Source: Dryas octopetala
Taxonomy: Eukaryota > Streptophyta > Magnoliopsida > Rosales > Rosaceae
Reading direction: 5' to 3'
Assembly: GCA_963921425.1 (NCBI GenBank)
Contig: OY992838.1
Coordinates: forward strand, 7,254,001 to 7,318,000
DNA length: 64,000 nt
This document shows, piece after piece, positions 53,353 to 64,000 of this stretch. The first letter of the stretch is position 1. Each line of letters opens with the position of its first letter. The notes beneath the pieces were generated by a model. That model was not told the DNA's origin. It was given only the letters and a program-made list of their open reading frames with translations, and made no database searches. Made by a program: the position numbers and the translations under genes.

Positions 53353-56300
53353 ATGGACAAACGAGTTGTTTCCACTCAACCATCAGCTTCATTTGAGTAC
53401 GAGCTTTTAGAAGGTGATCATGATCGGGATAGAACTGTGGTAGCCTCTTTAGACCAGACAAGTCCATGGATTGAACCTGAAAAATTGAAACTTAGACACA
53501 GAATTGGGAGGGGACCCTTTGGTGATGTTTGGTTAGGAACTCATCACCAGTCAACTGAAGATTATGATCAGTATCATGAGGTGGCTGTCAAGATGTTTCA
53601 TCCAATTAAAGAAGACAACATGAGGGCTGTGCTGGATAAAATTCAAGATATTTTTTACAAGTGTCAAGGGATAGGAGGTATTTGTTGGCTATTTGGTAAT
53701 TCAATTATCAGTGGGAAGGTGAGTCACATTTTTGTATTTGATGCATTATAGGGAGTTTCCATACTTGTATGAGTTCTAGTTTGCTGAAAGCAATTTGGGT
53801 TTGTACTCTCAGATATGCATTATAATGAAATTATATGAGGGATCAGTTGGTGACAAAATGGCTCGCCTCAAAGGAGGGAAGCTCTCACTTCCTGATGTTT
53901 TGAGGTAATTTTGGTCTTGATTAGACAGTAAAGTAAATAATGCTCATTTTATTAGTTACCAAAACCTTGAGCGGTTAGTCCTCACTTGTGCTATTGGTTA
54001 CAGGTATGGGATCGAGTTGGCTGTGGGGATTTATGAACTACACTCCAAAGGGATCTTGGTTCTTAATCTTAAACCTTCTAATGTTCTTCTAAATGAAATT
54101 GACCAAGCAATTCTTGGAGATTTTGGTATTCCTTATCTGTTGCTTGGCATTCCACTGATAAGCTCAGATATGACTCGGAGGATTGGAACTCCAAACTACA
54201 TGGCACCTGAACAATGGCAACCAGAAGTAAGAGGTCCAATATCTTTTGAGACCGATGCATGGGGATTTGGGTGCAGCATTGTGGAAATGTTGACTGGTGT
54301 CCGACCTTGGTGTGGGAAATCTGTTGATGAAATATGCTATTCAGTTGTCAGAAAGCATGAAAAACCAGACATACCAAGTGGTCTTCCTCCTGCTATTGAG
54401 AATATTCTTCTTGGTTGCTTTGAGTATGACTTGCGGAATCGTCCTTTAATAACAGACATATTGCAAGTATTCAAAAGGTATGTCTCTCTTTTATGTTTAT
54501 ATCTTGTTGTGAGTTTTCAAGATAAGCTGTACTTTTCATATAATATGTTCCCTTTCTAGATAGTTGCGGGTATCCTGTTAGGCTGCATTTCGCATAGACA
54601 TTGCTCTTCCGGTCATGGGTTGGGATCTATAACTTTCTGTATGTTAGGGACATACAGTGTCTGTTTTATATCGACTTAAATAGCTTATAATAACTAGAGA
54701 GGATGGGTATATAATCATTTACTCATTTAAAGCAGTCGCTGTATCCAGAACTCACATTACATGCCCACATGTGTTTGTATATAAGTCAAAGTACTGGTCC
54801 TGTGCACCGGATGAAAACCTTATGATTCTTAATTGCCCAAATCAGAATTTACCACCATATTAGGTTGGCCTATAAAGCATGTTTTATGTTGTATATTGTT
54901 GATCTTTAATGTATATCTGGGTATTCCATGTGAGCAGAAGAAATTGCTTCATTATGTCTTATGTGGGACCATATATCATTCATAAACAACATCTTCATTT
55001 AGAGAACGGACATGTGGTTTACAAAGTACAAACAAAATCTTGATGAGTATTGTTCCCAGGCAGATTAAAGCATGTTTTGTTTTTTATATTGTTGCTTAAT
55101 TAAGTTATTATTGTCTGATTATTAGTATGTTTGTGGAATTATACCTTATGAACTTGCTGTAATTGTATATGAAGTAGAAAGTTTAAAAAAATAAAATTAC
55201 AAAGATAGATTCCGAGTGGGGGGGGCATTTCAAATCTCATAGTTTAGTATAGAGAAAGTTTATGTAGGGTTACAGCTGTATAAGTTGATGCTATAAAGAA
55301 ACCACTGCATGAAGGTTTCATAAATGTTACAAAAGTAGGCAGATGCTTATCAAGATCCCCGCTTCATATGTATATAATCCTTTATGTGACTGCTTGCTAG
55401 TTATTTGGTCAGTGAAAGAGTTTTGTCGTTCACCACTTGTACCCTTTTGTTATTAATTGTGACCACACTAGCAGCTTGCAGAATGCAGTCTCCAGTGATG
55501 TAGACTGGACAGGTCTTGGGAGTAGAACAATCACAGAGAAATCGAGTAGCACTGAGTGGTTCCTTTCAAAGGATCATCTGCAAGTGGGTGACATGGTGCG
55601 TTCCAGAAAGCCACCAAACTCCTGCAAACCTGAAAGCATGGATGTCCCAGAAGGCACAGTAGTGGGTGTAGAATGTGACACAGATAAACCTGGGTTTGTT
55701 TTGGTGAGGGTCCATGGCATCCATGACCCATTAAGAGTTCATGTTTCAACACTGGAGCGGGTAACTTTTGGCTTGGCAGCTGGTGATTGGGTACGCTTGA
55801 AGAAAGAAGACAAGAAACACTCACCAGTAGGTATTCTTCATTCCATCAATCGTAATGGTAATGTAGCTGTTGGATTTATAGGGTTGGAAACTCTTTGGAA
55901 GGGAAATTCTTCAGAGTTTCAGATGGCAGAATCCTACTGTGTGGGTCAGTTTGTTAGGCTGAAAACCAATGTTCTGAGCCCTCGATTTGAATGGCCTCGT
56001 AAGAGGGGAGGGGCATGGGCTACTGGGAGGATACGGTGGATCCTACCAAATGGTTGCCTTATTGTGAAGTTCCCAGGAATGCTTGCTTTTGGGGATGAGA
56101 ACTGCACCTCTATGGCTGATCCTGCTGAAGTGGAATTGGTAACCTTTGATACTTGTCCAGGAATCGTGAAGAAGTACCAACATCTTGAGGATTTTCATTG
56201 GGCAGTGAGACCACTTCTGATTGCATTGGGTCTATTTACAGCGATGAAACTAGGCATTTTTGTTGGAACAAAGGTAGGGAGGTCCAAAGTGAAGAAACAG

Positions 56301-56423
56301 AGTAGTGCTATACAGAATGAGAGCCAACATATGGATGGCCAGAATTCCGGAAATCAAAAATGGATTCCTTCGGTTACGAATATCCTTTTCAGAGAAGGTG
56401 CTGCCTCAGGTCCTGCTCGGTAG
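53353..56423 (+). CDS. KOC1: KOC1-like protein kinase of the chloroplast outer envelope
   Basis: Four exons join in frame to 627 residues: 53353-53718, 53813-53904, 54004-54477, 55472-56423. The kinase domain runs from about residue 45 to 310. It has a Gly-rich loop (GRGPFGDVWLG), VAVKMF with the catalytic-pocket lysine, LNLKPSNVLL for the catalytic loop, GDFGIPYLL for the magnesium loop, GTPNYMAPEQWQP, and DAWGFGCSIVEMLTG. The catalytic-loop Asp of HRD is Asn here (VLNLKPSN); Asp is retained in GDFG. The C-terminal half repeats basic, SH3-like modules (PEGTVVGVECD, GDWVRLKKEDKKHSPVGILHSI, CVGQFVRLKTN, GGAWATGRIRWILPNGC). A hydrophobic segment near residue 570 (PLLIALGLFTAMKLGIFVG) can anchor it. 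Arabidopsis KOC1 (At4g32250) sits in the outer chloroplast membrane and is linked to phosphorylation of TOC import receptors. Activity given the Asn is not shown. Confidence 0.9.
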
Positions 56424-57075
56424 TTTTATGCACAGTTCATCTGCCCAGAGCTAGTTAAGTATATGCTATAGTTCATAACTAGTTTGTTGGGTAGCATAGG
56501 GCATTTTACTGTTAAAACTCATGCTGATGATCAGTACCAAAAAAAAAACACTGTCAAATTCAGGGCAAAACAGATTCGCTCTTTATTGTATATAAAAGTG
56601 TACATATGTTTATTGACTCATTTGTGTGGTTACACTGTAATGTGCTTTACTTTGAGCTCCAAGAGTAGACCCATAATTTTATGGGCATTATTTCCTGGAA
56701 ACTACGAAAGGACAAGTCGACAATGGCTGTCTATGGCGTTATGAATAAGTTCCTTGGGGTCCGCAAATACCATGATGTTAATACCATGACACGCTCTCTT
56801 TACCGATTAATTAAGAAACAAACACAAATCGCTTGTAAAGCTGATTCTCTTTCTGTTTGTTTTCATTGGCTTTCAGTGTTCTCTACGAAATGTCCATGTG
56901 AAACCAAGCCTCTAATGCGTGAATTTGACTGCCCACATTTAAGAAAAGAAAACAACTTGAAACACAAGAGAATCGAGTATAAATCAATGAGTGAGAAAGA
57001 CTTCGAACCCGCCAGAAAAGGGAGAGCTTGGAAAAAATTTCTTCTCAAGTCAGTTTGTGGGTGCTCAAGTATAAG

Positions 57076-57084
<9 letters not shown>

Positions 57085-57135
<51 letters not shown>
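57085..57135. repeat. (GA)n microsatellite
   Basis: About 25 GA units with one T interruption near the end. Preceded by a short GT run. Confidence 0.95.
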
Positions 57136-57141
<6 letters not shown>

Positions 57142-57332
57142 GAGTTCTAATTGTAAACCAAAAAAAAAAAAATATTAAACACATCATTTTAATTTCATAT
57201 TCTTATTTTATCCATAATTCATGTAAAGATGAGATATAAAAATTAAAAGCAGTGGAAATTTTCAAGTGAAGAGGGGATCATGGGATACCCTTACTTGCAA
57301 ATTTCCAAGGCACTGAAGGATTTTTTTTTCTT

Positions 57333-57370
57333 GGGGAAAGGGGAGGGGGGGGTGGGGGGGGGGGGGGTGG
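57333..57370. other. G-rich run, possible G-quadruplex
   Basis: Runs of 4, 4, 8 and about 14 guanines separated by 1-4 bases lie within 38 bases on the plus strand. That meets the usual four-run pattern. It lies downstream of both convergent genes. Long mononucleotide runs are also prone to sequencing error. Confidence 0.7.
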
Positions 57371-57781
57371 TAAAAAGGCAATGATGTATTAGATGCCAAA
57401 AAATAGTTAAAAACTCTTCTAATGCATTAGGTACACATGGTGTGTGTGTTCGGTAACATTTTGGTTTTAGTTTTTAGTTTTTAGGTTTTAGTAATGAAGG
57501 AAAAATGCGAGGTTTATGAGTAAAGAAATGATAGATGTAAAGGGATGTTATAAAATGTATATGGAATGATACCTAAAGAACCAAAAGCACCATTATCACT
57601 CTCATTCACAATTCATATTATACAACGTTGGTATATGTTTGGCAACTGGACATTAGATGCCATATGGTGAGTGCTACAAACAATGCAGCAAAAATCTATG
57701 ACTTTTAACAAATCTAATCAAAGAAAATAGATCAGTTGGATATCTATACACGAAATCAGGCCAGTAGCTTCTGAATTACCT

Positions 57782-60700
57782 CTAATGGCCTGCAGGCCCT
57801 GCACCAACAACAATACCAGCCTCCTTCACAAGCTGATCAGTCAAAGCTGAAATCCGCGTAACTTCTGTTGTAACCTCAGCTAAACATCCATCGCCCTCCA
57901 CCATACCTATACTAGGATCAGAACCATTTGGCAGGAAGATACTGGTATTACCATCAGCCTCGATGCTCAGGCCAGCTTTATGCAAAAGTTGCCCACTCAT
58001 TTCTGCAAGTTTATGGAGTGCGTCGGTTGCAGCTTCAACTTCCAGTTGGGCTGCCTCAAGTTGAAGCTTCTCGATTGCCAATTCTCCAATACTTTTCTCC
58101 CCTAATCTCTCTTGTGCCAAAGCATATAGCTTTCTCAGATCATTAGCATCTTCCGCCATTTCCTCTTTCTTCCTTATTTCTTTTTCTTTTGCATCTAGCC
58201 TCCCAAGAACCATCTTAAGCTCCTCATCTTTGATCGTGAGAGCCCTCTGGGAAGCTAGAACTTCCATTTCTTTTCTTCTTAGGCTGTCCCTAGCTAATTC
58301 AAGCTCAGTCTCAAGCTGTTTTTTCTGCAACCTAGAATCATCAGTTGGTTTATCCAGTAGTTGCTGCAGTAATTCGTGGCCCATCTCATCAAACGATCTG
58401 GATGCATTATAGTCTTCGTCCTTGATGGATATGACCAATTTATTAGTGAGCTCTACTAACCGTTCTACCACAGTTTCTGCATCTGAAAATTTCAGCTTTG
58501 TATCAATTAACTCATTTTGCATGGTGTGTACATGTTCTTCTTTCTCCTTGAGCATAGTAGTTGCTTGAATAAGCTGGTCCTCTGTACTGTTCAAAAGCAT
58601 CTTCAGCTCTGCGATTTCGTTGTTTACTTCCTCTAGCTTATTCCTTGCATTTAAAAGTTCCACATCATTTTGATCCAAAATAAGCCTAAGGGTAGACAGC
58701 TCAGATTTCAAATGCTGAATTTCAAGCTTAGCCTCCACCATTTCCGACTCTTTAACCAGAAGAAGATCACGCATTTTCCCAAATTCAGCATTTTTCTTGT
58801 CCAGCTTCTTTTGGAGAGAAGAAATCCCATTGATGGCCTGCTGCAGAGAGGATCTCTCATTCTTCAACACCCCCTGTAACTCTTCCAGAAGCTCCTTCTC
58901 CATGGATAAGTCCCGTTCAAGCTCCTTGTTTCTAGCCTCCACAACCCTAAGCTTTGCTCTTTCACTCTCGACTTCTATTTTGGCATCTTCCAAAGTTTGT
59001 AAGTAAGACATAACAGTTCCCTTCTGTTCTTCAAGTTCTTCCAATTGATTTTGCAAAAGCTGGTCATGTTCTTCCATTTGCTGTCTAGAGGATACCAGAG
59101 ATTTCTGAGAGGAAACCAACTCAGACCTGACATCAACGAGAAGCTTCTTCACTCTTCTGAAATCCTCTAAAGTTTTATTAGATTTTCCTTTGTGTCTAGA
59201 TGCTTCCTCTGCTAGTTTCTTAAGTTCTTCCTGTGCCAATAACCACTCCATTGTCTGCTTCTCTAAGTTGTCCTCTGCAACTTTTAGCTTCTCCTCTTCA
59301 AGTTTTTTCTGTGTCTGAGAAACTTCCAATTCTTCTTCTTTATCTCTTATAGCTTTCCGAAGTTCTTGAAGCTCAACTTTTTGTTTCTTGACAACTTTAT
59401 TGGCTTCATTCAGCAGCTGAGCCTTAGATTTAAGTTCAGAGTCAGTCTTAGCAGCTTCTTCACTCTTTTTCACCAATTCACTTCTCATTTTATCCAATTC
59501 CTCCTCTTTTAAAGAAAGTGCTGACTGTTTAGCAGCAATCTCCTGGTCTTTCTCTCTAAGCTGAAGCTTTAGGTCTTCCATATGCCCGGCTTGAGAAGCT
59601 AAGCTAAGATTAGCCTGCTTCAATTCCTCCTCTATCTTTTCATACCTAGAAGAAGCTGCAGTGATGTCTTTCTCCCGTTGCTCTAGCTCCTCCTTTGTGC
59701 GGTTTAATTCACAGTGTTCCAAGAAAACCATTCTTTCTGCATCCTGCAAATCTTCTTCCTTGTTCTTCAAGGCTGCCAATGCAGCGTGAAGATCAGACTC
59801 CAAAGTTTCAAGGTTAAGCCCTAGGTGGACATCCTGAGGATGGCGAGAATTTCTGCTCATCTGTTCTTCCAGTTTCTGTGTCTGTGCAAACAATCTTTCA
59901 AGAAGATTCCTTGCGGGTTCAGTTGCTCCATTGTCACTGATGCTTGACTTCCTATTATTTAAGACTGATCTAATGATCCTCTGCGAAGAGCCTTTTCCTT
60001 TCGTCGGAGTTGTAAAAGCTACTTTATTTTGCTTCCGGTTGAATGTAAGGGAGCACAACTGCAGAAATGTCGCACCCATATAAGTAACTACTCGTCCGAT
60101 TAGAAACCAATCAAGCCATAATTACAAGCATTTTCTACAGTCAAAATTCATAACATTCAAATTTAAACTTGGATATCAATTTGAAATTCCTGCATAAAAA
60201 TGTGCAGGTTGGAAATGAATCACAAAGCTAATGGTTACTGCACTTAAATATAGCAATGAAATGGGCAAAACTGAAATCACATCACATGGCAATAAGCTAT
60301 TTTCGCTAAAATGTTATCATAGACCCAAGCTGCATAAACACATCCATTTCCATAACAGTACAACTTCAGCCACATTAATTTTAACCCCTGCAATTTGCAT
60401 AAACCTCTAAGAGTTCAAAATAATCAATCTCCCCCAAATACCCTAAACAGAAGCTCAGAATTAAATTAATCACTTCTCCGTAAATGAAAGGAAAGAAATT
60501 ATCAATTATAAACCCTAGATTTTACAATAATTGGTACAAAAAAAAAAAAAAAACTGAAAGACAACTAAATCTTCACTCGAATGAGCCTCATATGACTAGT
60601 CCCTTTTACACAATAGATTCCCAAATTTCATTCTCGTCTTATTTTGCCAACTTCTATTTTCTCGGAAACCAAACACAATGTGCGGTTGGTCAAGCATACA

Positions 60701-60821
60701 ACCGCACACACATACATATATAGATATATATATATACCGAGAGAGAGAGAGAGAGAACCTTGGAGCAGGGGTGAGAAGAAGTGGTTGGGAGATTGGAGCG
60801 AGAAGTGGCAGAGAAGGCCAT
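57782..60821 (-). CDS. PII1: plastid coiled-coil protein, PII1/MRC-like (starch granule initiation)
   Basis: Two exons join in frame to 779 residues: 60759-60821 (MAFSATSRSNLPTTSSHPCSK) and 57782-60058. The ATG at 60079 lies inside the intron and would skip the Ser/Thr-rich start, so I prefer 60821. The first 60-70 residues fit a chloroplast transit peptide. From about residue 90 to 730 nearly the whole protein is a heptad-rich coiled coil (LERLFAQTQKLEEQ, LESDLHAALAALKNKEEDLQDAE, LKLQLREKDQEIAAKQ, LSTLRLILDQNDVELLNARNKLEE). It ends with a conserved C-terminal part (LTDQLVKEAGIVVGAGPAGH). The Arabidopsis protein (At4g32190), called PII1 or MRC, partners starch synthase 4 and helps start starch granules in leaves. 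Order of domains and position agree. It is convergent to the KOC1-like gene, 1.36 kb away. Confidence 0.9.
60060..60758 (-). other. intron of the PII1-like gene with GA/AT-rich donor side
   Basis: GT donor at 60757-60758 is followed by a 19-bp CT tract on the minus strand (GA at 60739-60756) and an ATATATAT stretch. The acceptor is CTGCAG at 60059-60064. It separates the transit-peptide exon from the rest, a common arrangement. Confidence 0.75.
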
Positions 60822-61515
60822 GGTTCACCTGTGGAAAACATCAAGGCTCCACCGTCACCGTTGGATCTACTTTCAATCTCAGCATTCTTCGTTGATTCGT
60901 GGAATCGTGTTTGGTTTGGAATTCAATTCGGACAAAATGACTCGCAGAATCTAAGAAATAGAGGGACCGAAGATTTCGGAGAAGAAGACTTGGGAGAGCG
61001 GTTGGAGCAGAAGAACCAAGGCTTACGTTAGCATACACCACGACCTGGCTCTCCTTTCTACTTTAGTACTCTTCACTATTCAGGGGCTTTCTGGCTCAAG
61101 CTATGTTGCGCCACTTGGAGAAAAAAGAAAATGATCGTGTCGGATATAAGCAATCCTACGTGTCAAGCCACGTGATATGTCAGAAAAAATAATAAAATAA
61201 AATATCCCGTCACCTAAAAAAGCGTGTGCTTGCAACTTGCAAGCCGAGAAAACGACGCCGCGTTGGACGGCATCTCTCTCATGAACGACGGTAGGATTGG
61301 GTTTGATGGGAGATGATCCAACCGTGTGGAAAGTGATACCAGAAAGCTATTGCTTAGGGTAGTGACAAAAGTGCAAGTTATGGAAGCGACCTGGCCTTAC
61401 ACGTGTTATGTGATGAACCATGTATATGTAATTTAGTCATAATATTACAATTTTAGTATCTTGTAAAATTCTAACATGCCCGACGCCCTGGACGTTTCGG
61501 TACACCATTCTCTAG
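60822..61515. other. promoter region of the PII1-like gene, no other gene seen
   Basis: The leader and upstream region of the minus-strand gene. GC content rises around 61230-61350. The phrase ACGTGTC or CACGTG-like CCACGTGATATG occurs near 61160-61175. No coding frame is supported. Confidence 0.45.
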
Positions 61516-62245
61516 TAGATATATTCATCATTTGATAGTCTCCTTTGAAAATATCCAATTTTGTCAAATTCTCATAGAATCTAATTTTGTGGCGAATGTT
61601 TTTGTTTTGTTGAGTTCTCTCATAATTCGGCTATCTTTTGATTATGTCAGTTTGAGTTGTTGTTGAGACTTAGTGTTATAGTTTTTCTTGTAAATAACAA
61701 GAACAACTTCAATAATGTTAGATTCGCATAATAAGTTTATGAAATAGTGTGTCAATATACATATCAATTTCTCATTTAGACATATTCATTATTTGATAGT
61801 CTCCCCTCAAAATATCCAATTTTGTAAAATTCTCATAGAATTAAATTTTGTGGCGGATGTTTTTGCTTTGTTGGGTTCCTCTCATAATTCGGCTAAGAAT
61901 TGGATTCACTCGGTATATTGTTCAGAGAAGAACTTACATATCCCCCCATGTGATACCACATGGTATCCTCACCCTCTCTTATTTGCTCTCTCTCTTCTCT
62001 CACTCTATTTCTCTCATCTCTTGTCTCTATCTCTCTCTCCAAAAGATGCCACATCACTACAACATGGGTATAAGTAAGTTTTTTCCTGCTATGCAAGGTT
62101 TAACTTTTGATTATGTCATTTCGAATTGTTGTTGAGACTTAGTGTTATAGTTTTTTTTTGTAAATAATAAGAACAACTTCAATAATGTTAGATTCGCATA
62201 ATAAGTTTATGAAATAGTGTGTCAATACATATGTCAATTTCTTAT
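61516..62245. repeat. direct duplication, second copy with about 200 extra bases
   Basis: 61516-61780 and 61780-62245 share the order CATTTGATAGTCTCC, AATATCCAATTTTGT, AATTTTGTGGCG, CTCATAATTCGGCTA, TTTTGATTATGTCA, GTTGAGACTTAGTGTTATAG, CAATAATGTTAGATTCGCAT and AAATAGTGTGTCAATA. The second copy has about 200 extra CT-rich bases (61895 to about 62100) after TTCGGCTA. Either an insertion in copy 2 or a deletion in copy 1. Confidence 0.8.
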
Positions 62246-64000
62246 GTGTGAAAAGTAAATAATTTTCAAAGCTAACCTATATTTGAATGGATAGAACATT
62301 ATTAAATTTTTTATATTATTTGGTAATCAAATTATGCATTCTAAAAAGTTTTTCGTAGGCCAACTTATTTAAGAAGTCGGTTGGGTCGACTTAGGTTTTT
62401 GGGTTAGGCATGTATTGGCAAATTTAACTCTTGGAAATTAAGAATAATATAACACAGCACAATAATTTAGTAGCCCAAACATTTGCATGAACTTGCATAG
62501 ACCCAAATACCATAAAAATTAAAGTAATTCATTTTACATCTTTACTGATAAATAAACACATATAATGTTCCCAAATATTAAAAAGGTTCACCTAACAAGA
62601 AATAAATCCACATTTTAAAAAATGGGCACTCAAACTGACAAAAAAAAAAACACACTAATGGAACATCTAGTGCTATACAGTGTCAGTTGTTACTGTCCGA
62701 CAGGAATTCTGCATCGATATTTATTGTTTGACAGTGGCTTTGCAACGACGAACATGACAAGGGTTAATGCGACTCAATAAGAGTGATTTTTTTTGTGATT
62801 TATGTTAGTTTTATTAACTTTTGACATGTTTATATAAGAAAAAAACATAATATATATATAATTAGCCTTTTTATCGGTGTCGTTGCAGAGTGAGTATAAC
62901 CATTATTCAACAGTAACTATAATTGTCATTGTTATGATTGTTGAATAGTTACAATACTCCAGACGCCAAAAAAAAAAAAACATATGCGTCGCGCTTCGTG
63001 CCCAACATGTTTCTTCACGTGTTTTCATTAAAATGGGTCAGCCTATAACCAATTTTTTAAGAGTGGGCCGACGTATAATTAGATTATCCTAAATAGGCCT
63101 TAAAAAATAAACCCTTAGAAATTAAACCCACCGTATAATCCTAAAGCAATAAGCACTATATAAGCCCAAGACCATTGCAAGAGCTCAAATAGACCCACAC
63201 GGATTTAAATAAGCCCACTATATAAGCCCAAAACCATTGCAAGAGCTCAAAAAGACCTAAACGCAATTCAAGCCCAAGGCCATTGCAATAGTGTTATAAT
63301 ATCTCTAACGATGTAGGATTGTTACACTTTAACTAGTTATCATTTTGGGAAGTAAATAATATACCATAAGCACAACATTATCATAATTCTAGATTTCGAT
63401 CTCTCCAATATAATAAAAAGAAACAAAGTGATGTAGCTTAGCTGTCCGTGATTCAAATTTAAAATTATGTATACTTTTTATATGCAGTTATGATTAGTCA
63501 GATTGCGAAATTTGTAATATATAATCTAACCTAAATTAATCGAGCAACTTTATTCAACTTGATAAAAAAAAATAAAAAATTCGAACCAAACCATACTGAT
63601 TCGTTAAAGTTGAAAATTTATTTGTCTTGCATGATTTTGGCGGCTACCCAAGTACTTGAAAAATGTAAACAATTTATCATCAACACCATAATCTAGTGTA
63701 AAACACTAAGCACCCATTTAATTTGACATGAAACTATCCAAGTTTTATGTCTCCAACTTTGTAAAACAACTACTTGTTTAGTGTCGTCTTCCTTATTAGT
63801 GTGGCTATAATTTATAATTTATCATCCAAGTAGGAACTCCATGGCACATGATTGGTGAAGGGTGATCACAAGTATCACAAATCCTAACCCACATATCTTC
63901 CACTTGGCCACATCGAGTTATGGTCCTTAGAATTGACAAATCACATTAATAAATCCACAAGCTAATCTCCATGATAGTTCTGTTTTTTTTTTCTTTTTTT
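62246..64000. other. AT-rich spacer, no gene seen
   Basis: No coding frame is supported. A short near-duplicate (AAGCCCAAGACCATTGCAAGAGCTC and AAGCCCAAAACCATTGCAAGAGCTC) lies at 63163-63250 and a third, less exact one follows near 63267. The window ends in a T run. Confidence 0.45.

Larger units (their letters stand above)
56424..57781. other. convergent 3' region between KOC1-like and PII1-like genes
   Basis: Holds both 3' untranslated regions. A frame of 165 codons at 56681-57178 ends in a repeat-coded tail and shows no homology I recognise, so I reject it as a gene. A GA run of about 50 bases lies at 57085-57135 and a G-rich run at 57333-57370. Confidence 0.5.

Noticed and set aside
56681-57178. 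A 165-codon plus-strand frame after the KOC1-like gene
   Set aside because: Ends in a GA-repeat translation, has no known motif, and lies where a 3' untranslated region is expected.
60062-60079. ATG at 60079 as the start of the PII1-like protein
   Set aside because: It lies upstream of a good CTGCAG acceptor inside the intron, and a transit-peptide exon at 60759-60821 joins in frame.

Overview
This is plant nuclear DNA, almost certainly from a woody eudicot; a rosid such as Rosaceae is my guess from the style of the repeats, not something the sequence proves. Evidence: spliced genes with short GT-AG introns, an Aux/IAA gene, nucleus-encoded chloroplast proteins, long AT-rich spacers, and many Gypsy, LINE, hAT and MITE insertions.

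Layout. 1-7120: a minus-strand, apparently young Ty3/Gypsy-type LTR element with gag and protease but no visible reverse transcriptase or integrase; the space where pol would be holds minisatellites and what looks like a piece of a host KH-domain RNA-binding protein gene. 7121-10765: nested repeats, namely a 31-bp tandem repeat split by a 5'-truncated LINE and by a hAT element, then a 1.2-kb terminal-inverted-repeat element. 11370-12470: an intronless GT14 (core-2/I-branching-like) glycosyltransferase. 12.5-22.4 kb: no convincing gene; a copia fossil, two more hAT elements with target duplications, a 353-bp tandem repeat, and a long inverted repeat enclosing a 104-bp hairpin.

22432-24411 (minus): ANTH-domain clathrin adaptor. 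26248-26320: tRNA-Arg(CCG). 26612-31820 (minus): a 19-exon LRR-malectin-transmembrane gene of the LRR-RLK VIII-2 type that stops 20 residues after the membrane segment and has no kinase domain, although every splice junction keeps frame. 33043-34465 (minus): IAA29-like Aux/IAA repressor. 40011-44992 (plus): UGNT1-like nucleotide-sugar transporter. 46261-48691 (plus): protein with a SNRNP25-like ubiquitin fold. 49401-50024 (plus): chloroplast ATP synthase subunit b'. 53353-56423 (plus): KOC1-like chloroplast outer-membrane kinase. 57782-60821 (minus): PII1/MRC-like plastid coiled-coil protein. 60.8-64 kb: AT-rich spacer with a direct duplication.

From memory of the Arabidopsis chromosome 4 gene list, the genes other than the LRR gene and the tRNA follow the order At4g32290, 32285, 32280, 32272, 32270, 32260, 32250, 32190. 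The block is therefore probably an old conserved syntenic segment into which the kinase-less LRR gene and many transposons have come. The genes are not an operon; three of them (ATP synthase b', KOC1, PII1) serve the chloroplast, but I read that as shared ancestry of the block rather than a functional cluster.

The points most worth a second look are the in-frame LRR-malectin gene without kinase, the gag-only LTR element carrying host-like sequence, the nested hairpin at 20.1-20.8 kb, and the nested insertions with readable target-site duplications at 7.2-9.2 kb.
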